NCBI GenBank assembly: GCA_014843695.1
Contig: CM026400.1
Location: forward strand, 13,781,631-13,845,630
Length of the DNA: 64,000 bases
Origin: Archivesica marissinica
Taxonomy: Eukaryota > Mollusca > Bivalvia > Venerida > Vesicomyidae
Direction of reading: 5' to 3'
Numbering within the stretch: the stretch's first letter is position 1; every line of letters starts with the position of its first letter. Under the pieces are notes generated by a model. The model saw only the letters and a program-made list of their open reading frames with translations, was not told the origin of the DNA and searched no databases. This document shows positions 12,359-24,787 of the stretch, piece by piece. Both the position numbers and the translations under genes were made by a program.

Positions 12359-13735
12359 CGTTAGTATTGATGAACTTCGTATGTTGTTATTATTATTTGC
12401 TGATGATACTGTTCTAATGTCTTATTCTAAAGAAGGTTTACAACGTTTGTTAAATAATCTACATATGTATTGCAACAATTGGGGCATTAGTGTAAATATT
12501 GATAAAACTGTTGTTATGGTGTTTAAAAAGGGCAACAGACCTGAACATATTGTAGTGTCATATAATAATTACAAGATAAATATTGTTACAAAATTCACAT
12601 ACCTAGGTGTAACATTATCTGCTAATGGTAGTTTTTACCAAACACAAAAAGCGCTTTCACAGCAAGCAATGAGAGCTTTGTTTTCTCTTAATTCCTTGTT
12701 TGATGTTTTATCTTTTGAATTGTCGGAAAAAGTTAAGTTATTTGACTCCATGATCGCCTCAATTCTAAACTATGGATGTGAAGTATGGGGTTTCCATAAA
12801 GCTCCTGACATCGAACGTTTGCATTTAAAATTTCTTAAACAAATATTACAAGTGCGACAGCAGACAACAAATGCAACAGTATATGACGAGTTTGGACGTG
12901 TTCCACTATCTGTAATTCGTAAGGTTAGAATAGTTAGATATTGGTATAAAATATCTAAATTGTCTTGTGTATAAATTGTATAATATGCGTGATATGAATG
13001 GTAATTATATAAATAAATGGTCAAACGATGTTAAAACACTCTTAGACAACATAGGGTTTTCCTATTTATGGAATAGTGCAGTTGTAACAAATGTACAAAT
13101 ACAGAGTGTAATAAAGTGTATACATGATCAATATCTACAGCAGTGGTTCTCAGACCTTAGAAATCTACCTAAACTTGAAACCTATTGCATGTTTAAAACA
13201 TATTTCCAACCAGAAAAGTATTTATCCTGTGTTAAAAATGTTAGTTATAGAATTAACTTGTCTAGATTTCGATGTTCTGCTCATAATTTACTCATAGAAG
13301 AAGGTCGTCATAGAAATATTGATAGAAACCAGAGAATTTGTACGATATGCAATATGAATTGTATTGAAACTGAATATCACTTTTTATTAGTATGTCCATT
13401 CTATACAGAAGTAAGAAACAACTGTTTACCACATTATTATTGTCATTGGCCTAACTTGAATAAGTTTAAGTCATTGTTACAATGTTCACAAAGTAGTATT
13501 ATAAAAAATTATCAAAATATATTTACCAAGCATCTGTTATTAGAGGGTAGTTGTCAATGAACACATTTACGTATGTATTCATTATATATTTTCAAACTAC
13601 GATACCCATTAATTTTAATTTTGTTTTCATGCTTTTCTCATGTATTATATTGTAATTGTATATTATGTACTGTCCGTCATATATGTTGTATAAGCGACGA
13701 ACAATTGTGTTTAATGCCAATAAACTCTGAAACTG
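12359..13735 (+). mobile_element. 5'-truncated LINE (non-LTR retrotransposon) in the minisatellite
   Basis: The sequence codes for the 3' half of a reverse transcriptase: the catalytic LLLFADDTVLMSY near 12385, then NNWGISVNIDKT, FTYLGVTLSANG and the thumb/connector. A one-base frameshift near 12970 moves to a second frame running to 13558, which holds a Cys/His cluster (CTICNMNCIETEYHFLLVCP). AATAAA at about 13722 precedes the 3' end. No endonuclease or N-terminal RT is present, so it is 5'-truncated and dead. Its clade is not certain. Both ends join the same AT-rich minisatellite, so it inserted into the array. Confidence 0.85.
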
Positions 13736-13992
13736 ATATACAAACTAATTAATGATATACATTGCACTTGTTTATATATATACAAACCAATTAATGATAT
13801 ACACTGTACTTGTTTATATATATACAAACCAATTAATGATATACATTGTACTTGTTTATATATATATATACAAACTAATTAATGATATACACTGTACTTG
13901 TTTATATATATATATACAAACCAATTAATGATATACACTGTACTTGTTTATATATATATATACAAACCAATTAATGATATACATTGTACGTG

Positions 13993-14028
<36 letters not shown>

Positions 14029-14297
14029 ATATAAACTAATTAATGATATACACTGTACTTGTTTATATCTATATACAAACCAATTAATGATATACATTGT
14101 ACTTGTATATATACACACACAAACTAATTAATGATATACATTGTACTTGTTTATATACAAACCAATTAATGATATACATTGTACTTGTTTATATACAAAC
14201 CAATTAATGATATACACTGTACTTGTTTATATATATATATACAAACCAATTAATAATATACATTGTACTTGTTTATATACAAACCAATTAATGATAA
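13736..14297. repeat. AT-rich minisatellite of about 41 bp, right block
   Basis: The same unit as at 10528-12358 resumes directly after the LINE, with a longer TA run near 13995-14025. It ends at about 14297. Confidence 0.95.
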
Positions 14298-14361
14298 GTT
14301 ACGGTGCTTGTTCATATATCCAGAATTCGCTGTTTGAATTGTTCTGTCCCACGCGGTTTCG

Positions 14362-14515
14362 AGTCCATATTGTAACAGTTTATTGTAACGGTTTATTGTA
14401 ACAGTTTATTGTAAAGGTTTATTGTAACGGTTTATTGTAACAGTTTATTGTAACAGTTTATTGTAATGGTTTATTGTAATGGTTTATTGTAACGGTTTAT
14501 TGTAACGGTTTACTT
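14362..14515. repeat. 13-bp minisatellite
   Basis: About twelve units of TTATTGTAACAGT, alternating AACAG, AACGG, AAAGG and AATGG. No coding content. Confidence 0.9.
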
Positions 14516-14879
14516 GCTTTGTACATTTTCATATTCTTTGGCATATTAACTACAATAACAACGGCATACTGGTGGTCTACCCGTATTGTTTACATCTCAG
14601 GCGGTGTTGTTAGAACAAATAGGCGTGATAAAAACAAATAGATGTTGCAAATTTGTTTTAATTACGTTATTTTCAAATGGATTACCACTGGACATAATTT
14701 AATTATCACCTTTGTAAGGAATCGGAGGTTTGTTAATCTGTTTACATGTTTGAATAATTAGTTTCAATACGATCTAATTAGATGTGAATGGGATTTCACA
14801 AAAGGTAACCATCATTATTTAAGGCATAACATTGATCCACTATTTTCGGCGTTACAGCAATTATTTATATTTTATTTAT
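14516..14879. other. No gene recognised
   Basis: About 360 bases of non-repetitive AT-rich sequence between an array and a SINE. Nothing recognisable on either strand. Confidence 0.4.
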
Positions 14880-15131
14880 AGTTCGGGTTTTACGCCTGCA
14901 TCAGCACCATTTCGGGCTATATCGCCGGCGGACAGTTTACCTAACAACACCTTTCCTGGGCAGGCTCCAGCGGTTAACCAGTACTTGGGTGCACCAACCT
15001 CCGTAAGAAACTGCCAATTTTTTCATATAAATGAGACACGGACTGAGCGGGGCTCGAACCCGTGACCATCAATGATAGGTTACAGTGGTATACAAGTCAG
15101 CGACCGTAACCACTCGACCACGGAGGCGGAC
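14880..15131 (-). mobile_element. tRNA-derived SINE, family A (near full length)
   Basis: On the minus strand it begins GTCCGCCTCCGTGGTCGAGT (box-A-like TGGTCGAGTGG), then the box-B-like GGGTTCGAGCCCC, then a body with GGTTGGTGCACCCAAGTACT and GGAAAGGTGTTGTTAGGTAA, ending near AAAACCCGAA. The long spacing between boxes A and B suggests a tRNA with a long variable arm (Leu or Ser type). Other copies are at 30955, 49011 and 55891. Confidence 0.85.
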
Positions 15132-15308
15132 TTACAGCAATTAATCTTGATAATTACGGGTCAAATATGAAACCAACGAGTCATTACATACAAACAAATA
15201 TGTGCTTATTTTTTCATCAATATATTTTCTTGAAGTTTGTTCAAAACATTATCCACCCCCCTCCTCCGAATACTGTTAGGTTTAGAGGGATTTCACTGTA
15301 TCTATACT

Positions 15309-17178
15309 TCTTCTTCTTCTTGTCGTTCGCGAATCACATGGACAAGCCGGCAGCAAACACGAAATGGGCCGTCCTCCTCAGATCCTCCCGGCAGCCATGT
15401 AACTTCGTCTGGAGAGAAGTATCTGTTGCCCAGGTTGTTTTCCTCAGCCCATGAAGATTGGGACACTCCTGGAGGATGTGTTCTGCAGTCTGGTCCCCTA
15501 TTTTGCAGCTGCAGGTAGTTGATGGAGCTAGTCCAAGCTTCCGACACATATGGAAGTTCAGGCGGTTATACCCTGTTCTAAGCCGGAATATCGTGACTTG
15601 CTCCTGTCTGGTGAGAAGGTGGTAGTCATCCTTCTCGACTGTTGGCTTTGATGCAGATTTGATTATGGTGCATTTCTCCTTGTAAGTCAAATCTTTGTCT
15701 GGTTGCCTCTCGGTAGAACCTTGCTTGGCAAGCTGGTCAGCGGCTTCATTGCCAGGAATGCCTATGTGTGCAGGTACCCACTGGAGGACAGTTCTTTTAG
15801 ATACGCTGACTTTTCGAAGGGCTTCCATCAGGTGGGGTTCTTTGTTGTTAGACAGGGCATCCAGAACTGAGAGCGCATCAGTCAGGAAGACAACCTGGGC
15901 ACACTCTACAGTGTTGTGTACTAGAGATGCTGCTGTTTCAAGGGCCTGTACTTCTGCCCCATAGTTGCTGCAGTGTACTCCAGTAGGTAGAGCAACTGAC
16001 TGTGTGTGTCCATCTGGGTGTCGGACATACACGCCTGCTCCTCCGTTTGCTACTGCTTTTGTGGCTGAACCATCTGTGTAGACTTGTAGCCATGCTTCTC
16101 CAGGATAACTCTTGTCGATGTGTGCTAGTGTGAGGGCACGTTTGACGTCATCATGTTGTCTATCTCTGGATGTCATGTATGGGATTGTACTGCAGATGGT
16201 AACCTTGGATTCATCGCTAGTCAACCATGGCTTGGATAGAAATGGCGTTGGAGGCAATGTCTTGGCTGGGAGATGGCTGGTGTGCTTTCGAGCAAGCTTC
16301 TTGGACTGGTGGATGAAACTGCTTCGCTTTAGACGATTCTTCGTTAGTGCCTCAACTCTCTGCTTCATCGGTTGTTCTTCCTGACATCGAAACTTCTCTG
16401 TCTGTAGAAGAATTCTTGTGTCGCGACGTTCTTGCAGTGGCTGGATGGAAGTAATTTTCTCCATGGCCTTGATTGGAGTGCTCTTCATTGCACCTGTGAT
16501 CAGCCTGAGAGCCTTGTTCTGAACCTTGTCGAGTGTCTGTTGGTTGGTCTTGGCTGATGATGTCCAGGCGGTGGATCCATATTCCAGGTGAGGCCTGACC
16601 ACACCTTGGTATATAGTCTTCAGGATGTGATCATTGGCACCCCATGTGGTGCCAGCAAGCTTCCGAAGGATTGCAAGCTTGCGCTTGGCTTTGGCCTCTG
16701 CTTTCTGGATATGTGGCTTCCATGTCTGCCGTCTGTCAAATGTCACCCCCAAGTATGTTGGCTCGTTGTCCGTCTTCAAGGCAGTTCCACCGACTTTGAT
16801 GGTTCCAGCTTTCTGTTTGGTGGAAAGTGTGAAGAGTGTGGTTGACGACTTCTCCTTATTAATAGAGATGCACCAGTCTTCTGCCCATGCTGTGAGCTTG
16901 TCTGCGGCCATCTGCATTCTGTATGTGGCAGTCGTTGCATATTCTTCAACACACCACATGACCAAGTCGTCAGCATAGAGTGCTGCTTTGATACCATGTG
17001 GCAGCTCTGCAAGCAAGTCATCGATGAAGATGAGGAACAGCGTAGGCGAGATCACTCCTCCTTGAGGAACACCATGTCGGATGAGGAATTTCTTGCTCTT
17101 CTGGTTGTCAACAAGTACTCTGGCTCTGCGATTGTGTAGGAAGGATTTGGTCCATCGGAGCACTGTATTATACAAAAT
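15309..17178 (-). mobile_element. 5'-truncated LINE with reverse transcriptase and RNase H
   Basis: On the minus strand a single open frame of about 615 codons ends at 15334. In order it has a late-RT segment (RWTKSFLHNRRARV, HGVPQGGVISPTLF), the catalytic AALYADDLVMW, PTYLGVTFD, the thumb region, an RNase H domain (YTDGSA, YGAEVQALE, LTDALSVLDAL and WVPAHIGIPGNEAADQLA, carrying the expected D-E-D-D type residues), and a final Cys/His motif near CSCKIGDQTAEHILQECP. RNase H at this place is typical of the I and related clades. It is followed by a short GAA-repeat 3' tail (CTTCTTCTTCTTCTTG on + at about 15309). The endonuclease and first half of the RT are missing: the element starts directly at the 19-bp minisatellite at 17178. 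The frame is otherwise intact, so the insertion is probably young. Confidence 0.9.
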
Positions 17179-19224
17179 CTCACCTGGATTACAAAATCTC
17201 ACCTGGATTACACAATCTCACCTGGTTTACAACATCTCACCTGGATTACACAATCTCACCTGGTTTACAAAATCTCACCTGGATTACACAATCTCACCTG
17301 GTTTACAAAATCTCACCTGGATTACACAATCTCACCTGGTTTACACAATCTCACTTGGTTTACAAAATCTCACCTGGATTACACAATCTCACCTGGTTTA
17401 CCACAATCTCACATGGTTTACACAATCTCACCTGATTTACCACAATCTCACATGGTTTACAAAATCTCACCTGGATTACACAATCTCACCTGGTTTAGAC
17501 CATCTCACCTGGATTACAAAATTTCACCTGGTTTACACAATTTCACCTGGATTACACAATATCACCTGATTTACAAAATCTCACCTGGATTACACAATTT
17601 CACCTGGATTACACAATTTCACCTGGATTACACAATATCACCTGATTTACCACAATCTCACATGGTTTACACAATATCACCTGATTTACCACAATCTCAC
17701 CTGGTTTACACAATCTCACCTGGTTTACACAATCTCATCTGGTTTACACAATATCACCTGATTTACCACAATCTCACCTGGTTTACACAATCTCACCTGG
17801 TTTACACAATATCACCTGATTTACCACAATCCCACATGGTTTACACACTCTCACCTGGTTTACACAATCTCATCTGGTTTACACAATCTCACCTGGTTTA
17901 CACAATCTCACCTGATTTACCACAATCTCACCTGATTTACCACAATCTCACATGGTTTACACAATCTCACCTGGATTACAAAATCTCACCTGGATTACAC
18001 AATTTCCCCCCAGATTACACAATTTCACCTGGATTACACAATATCACCTGATTTACCACAATCTCACATGGCTTACACAATCTCACATGGTTTACACAAT
18101 CTCATCTGGTTTACACAATATCACCTGGTTTACACAATCTCACCTGGATTACAAAATCTCACCTGGTTTACACCATCTCACCTGATTTACCACAATCTCA
18201 CATGGTTTACACAATATCACATGGTTTACACAATCTCACCTGGATTACAAAATCTCACCTGGTTTACACCATCTCACCTGATTTACCACAATCTCACATG
18301 GTTTACACAATCTCACCTGGTTTACACAATCTCACCTGGTTTACACAATATCACCTGATTTACCACAATCTCACATGGTGTACACAATCTCACCTGGTTT
18401 ACACCATCTCACCTGATTTACCACAATCTCACATGGTTTACACAATCTCACATGGATTACACAATCTCACCTGGTTTACACCATCTCACCTGATTTACCA
18501 CAATCTCACCTGATTTACCACAATCTCACATGGTTTACACAATCTCATCTGGTTTACACCATCTCACCTGATTTACCACAATCTCACATGGTTTACACAA
18601 TCTCACATGGTTTACACAATCTCACCTGGTTTACACAATCTCACCTGGATTACACAATCTCACCTGGTTTACACCATCTCACCTGATTTACCACAATCTT
18701 ACCTGGTTTACACAATCTCACCTGGTTTACACAATATCACCTGATTTACCACACTCTCACATGGTTTACACAATCTCACCTGGTTTACACAATATCACCT
18801 GATCTACCACAATCTCACATGGTTTACACAATCTCACCTGATTTATCACAATCTCACCTGGATTACACAATATCACCTGATTTACCACAATCTCACCTGG
18901 TTTACACAATATCACCTGATTTACCACACTCTCACCTGGTTTACACAATCTCACCTGGTTTACACAATATCACCTGATTTACCACAATCTCACATGGTTT
19001 ACACAATCTCACCTGGTTTACACAATATCACCTGATTTACCACAATCTCACATGGTTTACACCATCTCACCTGGTTTACACCATCTCACCTGGTTTACAT
19101 AATTTCACCTGGATTACACAATATCACCTGATTTACCACAATCTCACCTGGTTTACACAATATCACCTGATTTACCACAATCTCACATGGTTTACACAAT
19201 CTCACCTGGTTTACACAATCTCAC
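17179..19224 (-). repeat. 19-20-bp minisatellite carrying the 5' splice site of HEPN exon 2
   Basis: About 105 units. In the gene (minus) orientation the unit is GTGAGATTGTGTAAACCAG, so each unit boundary reads CCAG|GTGAGA, a consensus 5' splice site. The first unit is contiguous with the last bases of the probable exon at 19225-19359, whose end (AGATTGTGTAATCCAG) is itself almost a unit. Variants have TTTACCA or ATTACA. The far end abuts the LINE at 17178. Confidence 0.95.
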
Positions 19225-19359
19225 CTGGATTACACAATCTTGTCTGGCTATACTACTAAAGTTCTGCACAAGGTTGCTGACTTGAGACTGCAGTGAGGAG
19301 AAAGCATCATCTGATCTGGATGCATCGGTCTCATCTGTTGAACGAGGAATTTTGTTAAC
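19225..19359 (-). CDS. Probable second exon of the HEPN gene (copy 2)
   Basis: On the minus strand 135 bases (45 codons) are open in phase 0, matching the phase-0 donor of exon 1 at 23367. The acceptor is CTCTATCCATTACAG|GTTAAC and the donor is ATCCAG|GTGAGA. The peptide starts VNKIPRSTDETDASRS and includes the helical-looking FSSLQSQVSNLVQNFSSIA; I recognise no domain. It is the only non-repeat sequence between two minisatellites, whose units replicate its two splice sites. The alternative is that it is non-coding remnant sequence; matching phase and both splice sites argue for an exon. No later exon is visible to the left before the LINE. Confidence 0.6.
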
Positions 19360-22300
19360 CTGTAATGGATAGAGCAACACTGTCAACCTGTGGTATATAG
19401 AGGGACACCGTTAACCTGTGGTATAGAGAGGGACATCTGTCACCCTGTAATGGATAGAGCAATACTGTCAACCTGTGGTATATAGAGCAACACTGTCAAC
19501 CTGTGGTATATAGAGGGACACTGTCAACCTGTGATATATAGAGGGACACCGTTAACCTGTGGTATATAGAGGGACACTGTCAACCTGTGGTATATAGAGG
19601 AACACTGTCACCCTGTGGTATATAGAGGGACATCTGTCATCCTGTAATGGATAGAGCAATACTGTTAACCTGTGGTATATAGAGGAACAATGTCACCTTG
19701 TGGTATATAGAGGGACATCTGTCATCCTGTAATGGATAGAGCAATACTGTTAACCTGTGGTATATAGAGGAACACTGTCAATCTGTGGTATATAGAGGGA
19801 CACTGTCAACATGTGGTATAAAGAGGAACACTGTTAACCTGTAATGGATAGAGGAACACTGTTAACCTGTGGTATATAGAGGGACACTGTCAACCTGTGG
19901 TATAAAGAGGAACACTGTTAACCTGTAATGGATAGAGGAACACTGTTAACCTGTGGTATATAGAGGGACACTGTTAACCTGTGGTATATAGAGGAACACT
20001 GTCAACCTGTGGTATATAGAGGGACACTGTTAACCTGTGGTATATAGAGGAACACTGTCAACATGTGGTATATAGAGGGACACTGTTAACCTGTGGTATA
20101 TAGAGGAACACTGTCAACCTGTGGTATATAGAGGGACTGTCACCCTGTGCTATATAGAGGAACTGTCACCCTGTGGTATATAGAGGAACACTGTCAACCT
20201 GTGCTATATAGAGGGACACTGTCAACCTGTGGTATAAAGAGGAACACTGTTAACCTGTAATGGATAGAGGAACACTGTTAACCTGTGGTATATAGAGGGA
20301 CACTGTTAACCTGTGGTATATAGAGGAACACTGTCAACCTGTGGTATATAGAGGGACACTGTTAACCTGTGGTATATAGAGGACCACCGTCAACCTGTGG
20401 TATATAGAGGGACACTGTTAACCTGTGGTATATAGAGGAACACTGTTAACCTGTGGTATATAGAGGAACACTGTTAACCTGTGGTATATAGAGGAACACT
20501 GTCAACCTGTGATATATAGAGGAACACTGTCAACCTGTGATATATAGAGGAACACAGTCACCCTGTGGTATATAGAGGAATACTGTTAACCTGTGGTATA
20601 TAGAGGAACACTGTCACCCTGTGCTATATAGAGGAACTGTCACCCTGTGGTATATAGAGGAACACAGTCAACCTGTGATATATAGAGGAACACTGTTAAC
20701 CTGTGATATATAGAGGAACACTGTTAACCTGTGATATATAGAGGGACTGTCACCCTGTGGTATATAGAGGAACACTGTCACCCTGTGGTATATAGAGGAA
20801 CACTGTTAACCTGTGGTATATAGAGGAACACTGTCACCCTGTGGTATATAGAGGAACACTGTTAACCTGTGGTATATAGAGGAACACTGTTAACCTGTGG
20901 TATATAGAGGAACACTGTCAACCTGTGATATATAGAGGAACACTGTCAACCTGTGATATATAGAGGAACACAGTCACCCTGTGGTATATAGAGGAATACT
21001 GTTAACCTGTGGTATATAGAGGAACACTGTCAACCTGTGGTATATAGAGGAACACTGTCAACCTGTGGTATATAGAGGAACACTGTTAATCTGTGGTATA
21101 TAGAGGGACACTGTTAACCTGTGATATATAGAGGAACACTGTCAACCTGTGGTATATAGAGGAACACTGTTAACCTGTGGTATATAGAGGAACACTGTTA
21201 ACCTGTGGTATATAGAGGAACACTGTTAACCTGTGGTATATAGAGGAATACTGTTAACCTATGGTATATAGAGGGACTGTCACCCTGTGGTATATAGAGG
21301 AATACTGTTAAACTGTGGTATATAGAGGAACACTGTTAACCTGTGGTATATAGAGGAACACTGTTAACCTATGGTATATAGAGGAACACTGTCAATCTGT
21401 GGTATATAGAGGAACACTGTCAACCTGTGATATATAGAGGGACTGTCAACCTGTAGTATATAGAGGGACTGTCACCCTGTGGTATATAGAGGAACACTGT
21501 TAACCTGTGCTATATAGAGGGACTGTCAACCTGTGCTATATAGAGGGACTGTCAACCTGTGCTATATAGAGGGTCTGTCACCCTGTGCTATATAGAGGAA
21601 CACTGTTAACCTGTGCTATATAGAGGGACTGTCAACCTGTGCTATATAGAGGGACTGTCACCCTGTGGTATATAGAGGAACACTGTTAACCTGTGCTATA
21701 TAGAGGAACACTGTCAACCTGTGATATATAGAGGAACACTGTCAACCTGTGATATACAGAGGGACTGTCACCCTGTGGTATATAGAGGAATACTGTTAAC
21801 CTGTGGTATATAGAGGAACACAGTCAACCTGTGGTATATAGAGGGACTGTCACCCTGTGGTATATAGAGGAATACTGTTAACCCATGGTATATAGAGGAA
21901 CACAGTCAACCTGTGGTATATAGAGGAACACTGTCACCCTGTGGTATATAGAGGAACACTGTCACCCTGTGGTATATAGAGGAACACTGTCACCCTGTGC
22001 TATATAGAGGAACACTGTTAACCTGTGATATATAGAAGACCACTGTTAACCTGTGGTATATAGAGGAACACTGTTAACCTGTGGTATATAGAGGAACACT
22101 GTTATCCTGTGGTATATAGAGGAACACAGTCAACCTGTGATATATAGAGGAACACTGTTAACCTGTGATATATAGAGGAACACAGTCAACCTGTGATATA
22201 TAGAGGAACACTGTTAACCTGTGATATATAGAGGAACACTGTTAACCTGTGATATATAGAGGAACACTGTCACCCTGTGGTATATAGAGGAACACTGTTA

Positions 22301-23195
22301 ACCTGTGGTATATAGAGGAACACTGTCAACCTGTGATATATAGAGGAACACTGTCAACCTGTGGTATATAGAGGAACACTGTTAACCTGTGATATATAGA
22401 GGAACACTGTTAACCTGTGATATATAGAGGAACACTGTCACCCTGTGGTATATAGAGGAACACTGTTAACCTGTGATATATAGAGGAACACTGTTAACCT
22501 GTGGTATATAGAGGAACACTGTTAGCCTGTGATATATAGAGGAACACTGTTAACCTGTGATATATAGAGGAACACTGTCACCCTGTGGTATATAGAGGAA
22601 CACTGTCACCATGTGCTATATATAGGAACACTGTCACCCTGTGGTATATAGAGGGACACCGTTAACCTGTGGTATATAGAGGAACACTGTTAACCTGTGG
22701 TATATAGAGGAACACTGTCACCCTGTGGTATATAGAGGAACACTGTTAACCTGTGATATATAGAGGAACACTGTTAACCTGTAGTATATAGAGGGACTGT
22801 CACCCTGTGGTATATAGAGGAACACTGTCAACCTGTGGTATATAGAGGAACACTGTTAACCTGTGATATATAGAGGAACACTGTCACCATGTGCTATATA
22901 GAGGAACACTGTTAACCTGTGATATATAGAGGGACTGTCACCCTGTGGTATATATAGGAACACTGTCAACCTGTGGTATATAGAGGAACACTGTCACCCT
23001 GTGCTATATAGAGGAACACTGTTAACCTGTGATATATAGAGGAACACTGTCACCCTGTGCTATATAGAGGAACACTGTTAACCTGTGATATATAGAGGGA
23101 CTGTCACCCTGTGGTATATAGAGGAACACTGTCAACCTGTGGTATATACAGGTTAACAGTGTTCCTCTATATATCACAGGTTAACAGTGTCCCTC
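19360..23195 (-). repeat. 28-bp minisatellite carrying the 3' splice site of HEPN exon 2 (right arm)
   Basis: About 135 units of the same family as 3288-5950, in the mirror orientation. In gene sense each unit reads CTCTATATACCACAG|GTTAACAGTG. The last unit is the real acceptor of the exon at 19359, in the CTCTATCCATTACAG form that recurs in the array. At 23145-23195 the orientation flips for about two units, exactly as in the left arm. Confidence 0.95.
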
Positions 23196-23366
23196 CTTTA
23201 ACTTAAGTTTCCTAGGTAATTTTGTTTTAAATAGTTTAACATATGTACATGTATGTATACATACAAAAAAGAGAGTAACACGGCATAATATGCAGCTTTT
23301 CTTGAGAATTATGTCATTCTGTGCCTGGTATGGATTTACACAACATGAAGAGAATTTAAATCATAC

Positions 23367-24020
23367 CTTTAGGTGAAGCATATCTAAGGAGTTCTGCACT
23401 TCTGTCAACTGTTCTTGGTATTTCTCAGTATCGTCTTTGTGCCACTGCAGCAGCTTCTTCTCTCGGTCATGCAACGGCTCCAGCATCCGGTTCCTGGCAT
23501 CTTGCACCATCTCTTTAATCTTTGCTTCCTCCATCACATTAATACTGCCGGCGATTCTGAGCAGTACAGTCTCAATATCTACCCATAACCTCTTAAAGTC
23601 TGCTTCATTTAATTGAGCATTAGCCGGATGACCTATGATCTCGTTCCTTACCTCACGCAGGCGCAGTAGGTCAGCTCCTACCGTGTGGTCATTCGGCTCG
23701 GGTGGAATATGTGCCCATCCATTCACAGGTGCAGGTATTCGACACACTTTCTGATTGGATAGTAAGGTGATGAGCAGAGATATATCGTAAGAATCTGGAT
23801 CCGGGCAAACAGTTACCTTCTCAAACTGTACATTTGTAAGTCGTTTCTTAGCCTTAAGCTTATTAAATTCTGACTTAATCCTCGTTTCTGAGAAATATTT
23901 TTGAACATATGCTTTTGGCACTATGGAGTAAAATTTGTCTCGCAAAGTCTGCGTTCCCACATCAATGACCAATGAAATGACCCTATGGAAGTAGGAGGAG
24001 CTCTCAATGTTGTCCGACAT
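23367..24020 (-). CDS. DZIP3-like HEPN-domain protein, first exon (copy 2)
   Basis: It has the same 218-codon length, start and phase-0 donor (CTAAAG|GTATGA) as copy 1, with about a dozen amino-acid differences, most conservative (for example VQKYF for VQTYF, PEPND for PDPND, LREVRNEIIGH for LRDVRNEIIGH). The HEPN Rx4-6H motif is kept in both, no stop or frameshift is present, and changes are spread along the exon. This looks like selection after duplication, or allelic variation, rather than decay. The intron to the left is the 28-bp minisatellite and leads to the probable exon 2 at 19225-19359. Transcription converges on that of copy 1. The remaining exons are not visible, so the full domain architecture is unknown. 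Confidence 0.75.
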
Positions 24021-24135
24021 CTTGTTTGGTCTTCACATAGTACAATATGAACAATGCAGGCTCACTTAGAGAGAAAATGCCGTAGATTGCCAACTCTGAA
24101 ACTACCAAGCATATCATCAATGATTCCATTGGCAA

Positions 24136-24312
24136 AATATGGCTGTCTGATTAGCGCAGTGATTAACCGTTAGCAAGCTTGCTTCTCACAAATGTAACCC
24201 GGGTTTGATCCTCGAAACGGGAACTATGTGACATGGTACGGTGGCCTACAAATCGGACAGGTGGGGGTAAATTCTGGATAATCTGGTTTCCTCAACACAA
24301 ATATACCCTTTT
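24136..24312 (+). mobile_element. tRNA-derived SINE, family C
   Basis: Mirror copy of the element at 2150-2345: head TTAGCGCAGTGATTAACCG, box-B-like GGGTTTGATCCTCG, body GGTACGGTGGCCTACAAATC. Its presence in both arms dates it before the duplication. Confidence 0.75.
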
Positions 24313-24451
24313 ATCTGTGCAAACGAAAGTGAAAATAGAAGTTAGTTATGATATATGATGTACTTATGATGTAAAGATAATTTATTTATCAATATTTACA
24401 TCATGTTGTAACATTAATATACAAGAACAGATGGATTAAATCGGAAGCTAG

Positions 24452-24787
24452 CAGGGATCATTCTAGAGGGCGATGTGGGGCGAATTTGTCGCCCTAGGGA
24501 CCCTAACTTCGCCCTCTGGGGGCCCCACTTCTCCCTAAAAAAAATTGTCTCCATTTTCAGAATGTTTGGGAGAAGTGAGAAAGCGCATGATCGCTTCCTT
24601 AAATGGTGTTCTTTAATATACTTCTGCAAAATAGGGTTAAAATGCACAGTACCACCATTAAATACAACATTTGAATAGAAGTGATTTATAATGGGCCAGT
24701 GTATCTTACTAGACAAAATTTTGTTTGAAAATCATAAAAAACAAAAAATAATTACGTTTTTAAAAAATTGTTTAGGGAGAAGTGGTA
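24452..24787 (+). mobile_element. hAT-like MITE, rearranged copy
   Basis: Begins CAGGGATCATTCTAGAGGGC and the GCCCCACTTCTCCCT segment, then switches to the inverted order of the family body (GGGAGAAGTGAGAAAGCGCA, then AATGGGCCAGTGTATCTTAC) and ends at TTTAGGGAGAAGTGG. It is thus an internally inverted copy, sitting at the place of the 1496-2036 composite in the left arm. Confidence 0.75.

Noticed and set aside
15334..17202. Intact host gene encoding an RNase-H protein
   Set aside because: Although the frame is long and open, RT motifs, RNase H order and a GAA-repeat tail identify a 5'-truncated LINE.
17081..18513. Long frames of HNLTWFTQSH-type repeats
   Set aside because: Translations of the 19-20-bp minisatellite on the strand opposite to the HEPN gene; no gene features.
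19360..23195. CRISPR-like regular repeats
   Set aside because: Units are directly adjacent without unique spacers, in a eukaryotic intron; this is a minisatellite.
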